Shown here: in pieces, positions 32,495 through 37,158 of the stretch
How the letters are laid out: each line of letters starts with the position of its first letter
Position numbering within the stretch: position 1 is the first letter of the stretch
From: Candidatus Uhrbacteria bacterium
Lineage (GTDB): Bacteria; Patescibacteriota; Patescibacteriia; SG8-24
DNA length: 37,158 nucleotides
Direction: 5' to 3'
Assembly: GCA_016929435.1 (NCBI GenBank)
Contig: JAFGIV010000008.1
Location: 1 to 37,158 of the forward strand
The notes under the pieces: generated by a model
Seen by the model: only the letters and a program-made list of their open reading frames with translations
What the model was told of the DNA's origin: nothing
Databases searched by the model: none
Program-made: the position numbers and the translations under genes

Positions 32495-32525
32495 GTTGGA
32501 ACCGTCCTGTTTGGCGGTGGGGAAT

Positions 32526-34583
32526 ATGAACTTCCACCTGAAATCCAAATACCAGCCGAGCGGCGACCAGCCGGAGGCGATCGAGGCGTTGACCCGCGGG
32601 GTCAATGCCGGTTTGCGGTTTCAGACGCTTTTGGGCGTTACCGGTTCGGGTAAGACCTTCACCATGGCCAATGTCATTGCCCAGACCAACAGGCCGACAC
32701 TGGTGATTGCCCCGAACAAGACCCTGGCCGCCCAGCTCTGCAACGAGTTTCGGGAATTTTTTCCTGATAATGCGGTCGAATATTTTGTTTCGTACTACGA
32801 CTACTACCAGCCGGAGGCCTATCTGCCGTCCTCGGACACCTATATCGAAAAAGAGGCGATGATCAACCAGGAGATCGACCGGCTGCGGCACGCCGCCACC
32901 CAGGCCCTGCTCACCAGGCGGGATGTAATCATCGTCGCCTCGGTGTCCTGCATCTACGGTTTGGGGGCGCCGGAGATGTACAAAAAGATGTATCTGCCGG
33001 TGGCCGTGGGTCAGGCCATCAGCCGGCAGGAGATCATCCGTCACCTGGTCCAGACGCAATTCGAACGGAACGAGGCGGACCTGAAGCGGGGATCGTTCCG
33101 CAGCCGAGGGGACACCATCGAAATCATGCCGGCGGCCGAGGAGACGATCGTCAGGATCGAGTTGGACGGGGGAAAGGTGGGGGAAATCAGCCTGATCGAT
33201 CCGGTCAGCCGCAAGACCCGGGAGAGGCCGGGGGAGGTATGGATATTCCCGGCCAAGCATTTCATCACTCCCGGTCCGGAACGGGAGCGGGCGGTTGCGG
33301 CCATCCGGGCCGAGCTCCGGGAGAGGTTGGCGTTTTTCCAGGAAAAAGGCCTGATGCTGGAGGCGGAACGGCTGGAGCGGCGGACCAATTTCGACCTGGC
33401 CATGCTGGTCGAGATGGGCTATTGCCACGGCATCGAGAACTATTCCCGCCACCTCTCTGGCCGCCGGCCGGGTGACCCGCCGGATTCGCTGCTGGCCTAC
33501 TTTCCGGACGGTTTCCTGACGATCATCGACGAGTCCCACGTGACCGTTCCCCAACTGCAGGGGATGTACAGCGGCGATGCCGCCCGCAAGCGGAACCTGA
33601 TCCAGTACGGTTTCCGCTTGCCGTCCGCGGCCGATAACCGGCCGCACCGGTTCGAGGAGTTCCTGGCCCGGGTGCCGCAGATCGTCTTCGCTTCGGCTAC
33701 GCCCGGGGATTACGAGAGGGGAGCGTCGGGACAGGTCGTTGAGCAGGTCATCCGGCCGACCGGTCTGGTCGATCCGAAGGTTACGGTCCTTCCTGCCACG
33801 GAAACGGAAGGCTCTTCCGGCCAGGTCGATGACCTGATCGTAAAAATAGAGGGGAGAGTGAAGGCAAAGGAACGGGTTTTGGTGACGACGCTCACCAAGA
33901 AGATGGCCGAGGATCTGACCGGTTACCTGACGGAACGGAAGGTCAGGACCCAATACCTGCACAGTGATGTGGCGACGATCGATCGGGTGCGGGTGCTGAC
34001 CGATTTTCGGCGCGGCAAATACGATGTCCTGGTCGGGGTCAATTTGCTTCGGGAGGGTTTGGACTTGCCGGAGGTGACGCTCGTGGCCATCATGGATGCT
34101 GACAAGGAAGGCTTCTTGAGAAGCGAGACGTCGCTCATCCAGACCATGGGACGGGCCGCCCGGAACGTCGGAGGGGAGGTCATCCTCTATGCCGACAGCC
34201 TGACCGGTTCGATGAGAAGGGCCATGGCCGAAACCGAACGGAGACGGGAGAGACAGTTGGCCTACAATCAGGCCCATGGAATCACCCCGAAGACCATCAG
34301 CAAGGCGATCCACGACATCATGGCCGGCCTGGAGAAGTCGGAAACGGCCAAGGCCAAAAGGATCCTGGCCCTGGAGGCGGCCCCGGAATCCGGCCGTCCG
34401 GTCGCCGAGATTATCGCCGAGAAAGAGAAACGGATGAAGGCTGCGGCCGAGAGGCTGGAATTCGAGCTGGCTGCCCTCTTGCGGGACGAAATCAAGCTGT
34501 TGGCAAGGGACCTTAAAACCAGGAGGACAAAAAAGACAAAAAAAATCGAGTCCAGCGAAGCGGGGCTGGACTCGAAAGGGTGA
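32526..34583 (+). CDS. uvrB: Excinuclease ABC subunit B
   Basis: Damage-verifying helicase-like subunit of nucleotide excision repair. The tracked TTG at 32496 is replaced by ATG 32526, which gives the family N-terminus '[20 protein letters not shown]'. Motifs: Walker A '[14 protein letters not shown]', the DNA-clamping beta-hairpin start '[20 protein letters not shown]', the DEAD-like '[13 protein letters not shown]', '[14 protein letters not shown]' and '[12 protein letters not shown]'. A C-terminal UVR domain ('[15 protein letters not shown]') for UvrC contact is present, ending in a Lys-rich tail whose DNA forms a hairpin. 686 residues. One base separates it from uvrA. Confidence 0.97.
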   Translation: MNFHLKSKYQPSGDQPEAIEALTRGVNAGLRFQTLLGVTGSGKTFTMANVIAQTNRPTLVIAPNKTLAAQLCNEFREFFPDNAVEYFVSYYDYYQPEAYLPSSDTYIEKEAMINQEIDRLRHAATQALLTRRDVIIVASVSCIYGLGAPEMYKKMYLPVAVGQAISRQEIIRHLVQTQFERNEADLKRGSFRSRGDTIEIMPAAEETIVRIELDGGKVGEISLIDPVSRKTRERPGEVWIFPAKHFITPGPERERAVAAIRAELRERLAFFQEKGLMLEAERLERRTNFDLAMLVEMGYCHGIENYSRHLSGRRPGDPPDSLLAYFPDGFLTIIDESHVTVPQLQGMYSGDAARKRNLIQYGFRLPSAADNRPHRFEEFLARVPQIVFASATPGDYERGASGQVVEQVIRPTGLVDPKVTVLPATETEGSSGQVDDLIVKIEGRVKAKERVLVTTLTKKMAEDLTGYLTERKVRTQYLHSDVATIDRVRVLTDFRRGKYDVLVGVNLLREGLDLPEVTLVAIMDADKEGFLRSETSLIQTMGRAARNVGGEVILYADSLTGSMRRAMAETERRRERQLAYNQAHGITPKTISKAIHDIMAGLEKSETAKAKRILALEAAPESGRPVAEIIAEKEKRMKAAAERLEFELAALLRDEIKLLARDLKTRRTKKTKKIESSEAGLDSKG
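34538..34575 (-). terminator. Minus-strand-facing terminator hairpin inside the uvrB 3' end
   Basis: TCGAGTCCAGC / GCTGGACTCGA form a perfect 11-bp stem with an 8-base loop. Eight As precede it on the plus strand, so on the minus strand the stem is followed by T8: an intrinsic terminator pointing against uvrBA. On the plus strand there is no T-tract. Confidence 0.7.
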
Positions 34584-34584
34584 G

Positions 34585-37158
34585 ATGAAGAGAAGCCATT
34601 TTGTCAAGATTATGCAGGACAAGATCACCATTAAGGGCGCGCGGGAGCATAACCTCAAGAACGTCTCCCTGGAACTGCCTCGAAACAAGATGATAGTATT
34701 CACGGGCCTGTCCGGTTCGGGCAAGTCCTCCTTGGCGTTCGACACTATTTTTGCCGAGGGCCAGCGGCGCTACATCGAATCCCTCTCGGCCTATGCCCGG
34801 CAGTTCTTGGGACAGATGAGCAAGCCGGATGTGGACGAGATCGAGGGGCTGTCCCCGGCCATCTGCATTGACCAGAAGGCCCATTCCGCCAATCCGCGCT
34901 CCACGGTCGCGACCATCACCGAGATATACGACTACCTGCGGGTGCTTTACGCCAGGATCGGAACCCCCTTCTGTCCGTCCTGCAACCAGCCGATCCGGAA
35001 GATGAGTGCGGAGGAAATGGTCGATTTCGTGACCGGGGAGGCCGTCAAACCGCCGGATGTCCCCAAAAAGGGGGTGAGCCCGGACGGTCCGACCAGGCGT
35101 CCGCAGAAGATTGAGGGGGCCGGGGAAGGGGAGGTGGTGATTTTGGCGCCGGCGGTCCGGGGACGGAAGGGGGAGTATCACCAGATGCTCTACGATTTCT
35201 ATAACGCCGGTTTCAGCCAGGTTCGGGTCAACGGTCGGTTTCGGTCCCTGCGCACCCGATTGGTGCTGGACAGGAAAATGACTCATACCATCGAGTTGGT
35301 GATCGATCGCCTGCCGCTGGTCGAATTGGAGAGGGGGACGGACGGGCAGAAAAGGGACTGGCGGGGCCGGTTGGCCGAGGCGGTCGAATCCGGCCTGAAA
35401 TACGGCGACGGGCTGATCGTGGCCGCCTACGGCAACGGGTCGGAACGGGTCCTGTCCTCCAAATTCGGATGTCCGGACTGCGGCTTCTCTTTTCCGGAAA
35501 TAGAACCCCGCCTTTTTTCCTTCAACAGCCCCTACGGCGCCTGCCCGGGTTGCGACGGTTTGGGGGTGATCGGGTATTTCTCCCATGAGGAGTGTCCGGC
35601 CTGCCGTGGGGCGCGGCTGAAGTCGGAAGCCCTGGCCGTCCGGGTATCCGGAAAGAGCATCGTCGAGCTGACGGCCATGACCGTCGGGGAGGCCGTGAGG
35701 TTCACCGACAGCCTGGACCTGACGGCCCGGGAACGGGAGATTTCGGTCGGGATCATGAAGGAGATCCGGGGGCGGCTGCGGTTCCTGGACGATGTCGGCC
35801 TGCATTACCTGACGCTCGACCGGAAGGCCGGGACGCTTTCCGGCGGAGAGGCCCAGCGGATCCGGTTGGCCTCCCAGATCGGCTCGCGGCTGGTCGGGGC
35901 GCTGTATGTCCTGGACGAGCCGACCATTGGCCTGCACCAGCGGGACAACGAAAGGCTGATCGGGACCCTGAAGAAGCTCCGGGATGCCGGTAACACCATC
36001 ATCGTGGTCGAGCACGATGAGGACACGATCATCGAAAGCGATTGGCTGGTGGATTTCGGCCCCGGGGCCGGCAAGCACGGCGGGGAGGTGATCGCCGCCG
36101 GTCCGACGGCCGAAGTCGTCGCCAGGGGTGAGACGCTGACCGCCCAATACCTGACCGGGAAGCGGCAGATCGCCGTTCCGGCCCAGCGGCGGGTCAGCGT
36201 CAGGGAAAGCCTGAAAATCGTCGGGGCCAAGGCCAATAACCTGAAGAACATCAGCGTGGAGGTGCCGCTGCGCCGCTTCGTCTGCCTGACCGGGGTGTCC
36301 GGTTCCGGAAAAAGCACCCTGATGAACGACATCATCCACGCCAGTCTGGCCAACCGGCTGAATCGGACCTGCCTGCCGGTCGGGGAGCATAAGGCCGTCC
36401 TCGGCCTGGAACATGTCGATCGGGTGGTGATGGTGGACCAGTCGCCGATCGGCCGGACTCCGCGCTCCAATCCGGCCACCTATACCGGGGCCTTCACCCC
36501 GATCCGGGACATTTTTGCGGCCACGGAGGAGGCTCGTGTCCGCGGCTATCGGCCCGGCCGTTTCAGCTTCAATGTCCCCGGCGGCCGCTGCGAGAACTGT
36601 GAGGGACACGGACTGGTGGCCATTGAGATGCATTTCCTGCCGACCGTCTATGTCACCTGCGATGTCTGCCGGGGCCGCCGTTTCGACCGGGAAACCCTGG
36701 AGGTGAAATACCGCGGGAAGAGCATCCATGATGTCCTGACCATGACGATCGAGGAGGCCTCCGCTTTCTTCGAGGACATCCCGTTCGTCAGCGACAAGTT
36801 AAGCGTCCTGAACCGGGTCGGTTTGGGATACCTGGAACTGGGCCAGTCGGCCACCACCCTGTCCGGCGGGGAGGCCCAGCGGGTCAAGCTGGCCAATGAG
36901 CTGGCCAAGCGGGGAAGCGGCCGGACCCTTTACCTTCTGGACGAACCGACCACCGGGCTGCATTTCGAGGATATCCGTCGTTTGCTGCAGGTACTGCAGG
37001 GTCTGGTCGATCGGGGCAATTCCGTCCTGGTGATCGAACACAATCTCGATGTCATCAAGGTCGCCGATCATGTGATCGATTTGGGTCCCGAGGGCGGGGA
37101 GGGAGGCGGCCGGGTGGTGGCCACCGGCACGCCGGAGGAGATCGCCAAATATTCCGAC
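34585..37158 (+). CDS. uvrA: Excinuclease ABC subunit A, 3'-truncated by window edge
   Basis: Damage-sensing ATPase of nucleotide excision repair. It is absent from the ORF track because no stop lies in the window; the frame is open for 858 codons to the last base. ATG 34585 follows uvrB by one base; ATG 34612 ('[16 protein letters not shown]') fits the family start better. Both ABC units are present: Walker A '[16 protein letters not shown]' and '[14 protein letters not shown]', signatures '[17 protein letters not shown]' and '[16 protein letters not shown]', Walker B '[12 protein letters not shown]' and '[12 protein letters not shown]'. Zinc modules include 'CPSC', 'CPDC'/'CPGC' and 'CENC'/'CDVC'. 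A Pro/Gly-rich insertion ('[18 protein letters not shown]') lengthens the region after the first zinc pair. Confidence 0.97.
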   Translation, partial: MKRSHFVKIMQDKITIKGAREHNLKNVSLELPRNKMIVFTGLSGSGKSSLAFDTIFAEGQRRYIESLSAYARQFLGQMSKPDVDEIEGLSPAICIDQKAHSANPRSTVATITEIYDYLRVLYARIGTPFCPSCNQPIRKMSAEEMVDFVTGEAVKPPDVPKKGVSPDGPTRRPQKIEGAGEGEVVILAPAVRGRKGEYHQMLYDFYNAGFSQVRVNGRFRSLRTRLVLDRKMTHTIELVIDRLPLVELERGTDGQKRDWRGRLAEAVESGLKYGDGLIVAAYGNGSERVLSSKFGCPDCGFSFPEIEPRLFSFNSPYGACPGCDGLGVIGYFSHEECPACRGARLKSEALAVRVSGKSIVELTAMTVGEAVRFTDSLDLTAREREISVGIMKEIRGRLRFLDDVGLHYLTLDRKAGTLSGGEAQRIRLASQIGSRLVGALYVLDEPTIGLHQRDNERLIGTLKKLRDAGNTIIVVEHDEDTIIESDWLVDFGPGAGKHGGEVIAAGPTAEVVARGETLTAQYLTGKRQIAVPAQRRVSVRESLKIVGAKANNLKNISVEVPLRRFVCLTGVSGSGKSTLMNDIIHASLANRLNRTCLPVGEHKAVLGLEHVDRVVMVDQSPIGRTPRSNPATYTGAFTPIRDIFAATEEARVRGYRPGRFSFNVPGGRCENCEGHGLVAIEMHFLPTVYVTCDVCRGRRFDRETLEVKYRGKSIHDVLTMTIEEASAFFEDIPFVSDKLSVLNRVGLGYLELGQSATTLSGGEAQRVKLANELAKRGSGRTLYLLDEPTTGLHFEDIRRLLQVLQGLVDRGNSVLVIEHNLDVIKVADHVIDLGPEGGEGGGRVVATGTPEEIAKYSD

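Larger units (their letters stand above)
32058..32525. other. Non-coding interval between the beta-CASP gene and uvrB
   Basis: The longest stretch without a gene in the window. It holds the two 48-bp inverted repeats, a GC-rich hairpin, a terminator, the uvrB promoter and a second hairpin in the uvrB leader. I see no tRNA cloverleaf, no convincing ORF and no CRISPR repeats. Confidence 0.8.

Noticed and set aside
32300-32525. LexA/SOS box upstream of uvrB
   Set aside because: Neither CTGT-N8-ACAG nor GAAC-N4-GTTC is present in the promoter region.
32448-34745. 765-residue minus-strand ORF opposite uvrB
   Set aside because: No recognisable domain and fully explained as the antisense of uvrB; it even reads through the intergenic repeat.
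34513-36729. 738-residue minus-strand ORF opposite uvrA
   Set aside because: Antisense of uvrA, whose plus-strand frame is open and full of family motifs; the track lacks uvrA only because no stop lies in the window.
1-37158. Alternative genetic code (TGA as Gly or Trp), known in some CPR lineages
   Set aside because: Many conserved genes end at TGA at the expected family length, so TGA is a stop here.
1-37158. CRISPR array, tRNA or rRNA genes
   Set aside because: No regularly spaced repeats and no cloverleaf or rRNA-like sequence in any intergenic gap I examined.

Overview
The window is a gene-dense, GC-rich stretch (around 60% G+C by eye, estimated and not counted) of a bacterial chromosome read with the standard genetic code. 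Several traits suggest a Candidate Phyla Radiation / Patescibacteria (Parcubacteria-like) organism: a monoderm-style wall gene set, a type IV pilus operon of the PilB-C-minor pilins-M-N-O kind, a PEGA/beta-propeller surface protein, membrane proteins with 'WGTVY' carboxypeptidase-regulatory-like modules, a MurG with a 'GGGTLGSVTP' loop, a CTP synthase with a 'GGVMSGVGKG' P-loop, and very few convincing Shine-Dalgarno sites. The lineage is inferred from recalled family resemblance, not from a search.

Layout. 1-4050 (+): the 3' part of mutM, a prepilin-headed membrane protein, and a PAP2 phosphatase fused to the MltG lytic transglycosylase. 4064-5419 (-): a PEGA/beta-propeller protein. 5508-10401 (+): murA, an S41 (Ctp) protease, a Nudix hydrolase and pyrG, closed by a bidirectional terminator. 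10488-10772 (-): rpmA (L27) alone behind a perfect-consensus promoter. 10977-12513 (+): an Nfu-type Fe-S scaffold and a cysteine desulfurase. 12508-20904 (-): a nine-gene type IV pilus operon. 21076-27086 (+): a small membrane protein, then mraY-lon-ftsW-murG. 27164-30177 (+): a GGDEF-like protein, a rhodanese-like protein without a catalytic cysteine, and a GH1 glycosidase. 30258-30605 (-): a lower-GC DUF5658-like membrane protein. 30702-32057 (+): a metallo-beta-lactamase/beta-CASP nuclease. 32058-32525: a non-coding stretch with a 48-bp perfect inverted repeat, a terminator and the uvrB promoter. 32526-37158 (+): uvrB and uvrA, the latter running off the end.

How the genes fit together. 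MurA, MraY, MurG and FtsW cover precursor synthesis and strand polymerisation. The PAP2-MltG fusion would couple lipid-carrier recycling to glycan-strand release. Lon sits inside this wall cluster. The pilus operon encodes the ATPase, platform protein, PilM/N/O alignment complex and three prepilin-like proteins, two of which carry large putative adhesive domains (a lectin-like sandwich and a beta-solenoid). No major pilin, PilT or prepilin peptidase is in the window. MutM and UvrAB are DNA-repair genes; Nfu/NifS supply Fe-S clusters.

Most promoters I can see are sigma70-like with 17-bp spacers, often only a few bases upstream of the ATG, so short-leader or leaderless transcripts look common. 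The strongest leads are the PAP2-MltG fusion, the lectin-bearing minor pilin whose start appears to be CTG, the 48-bp inverted repeat upstream of uvrB, and a perfect terminator inside the 3' end of uvrB that faces the opposite strand.
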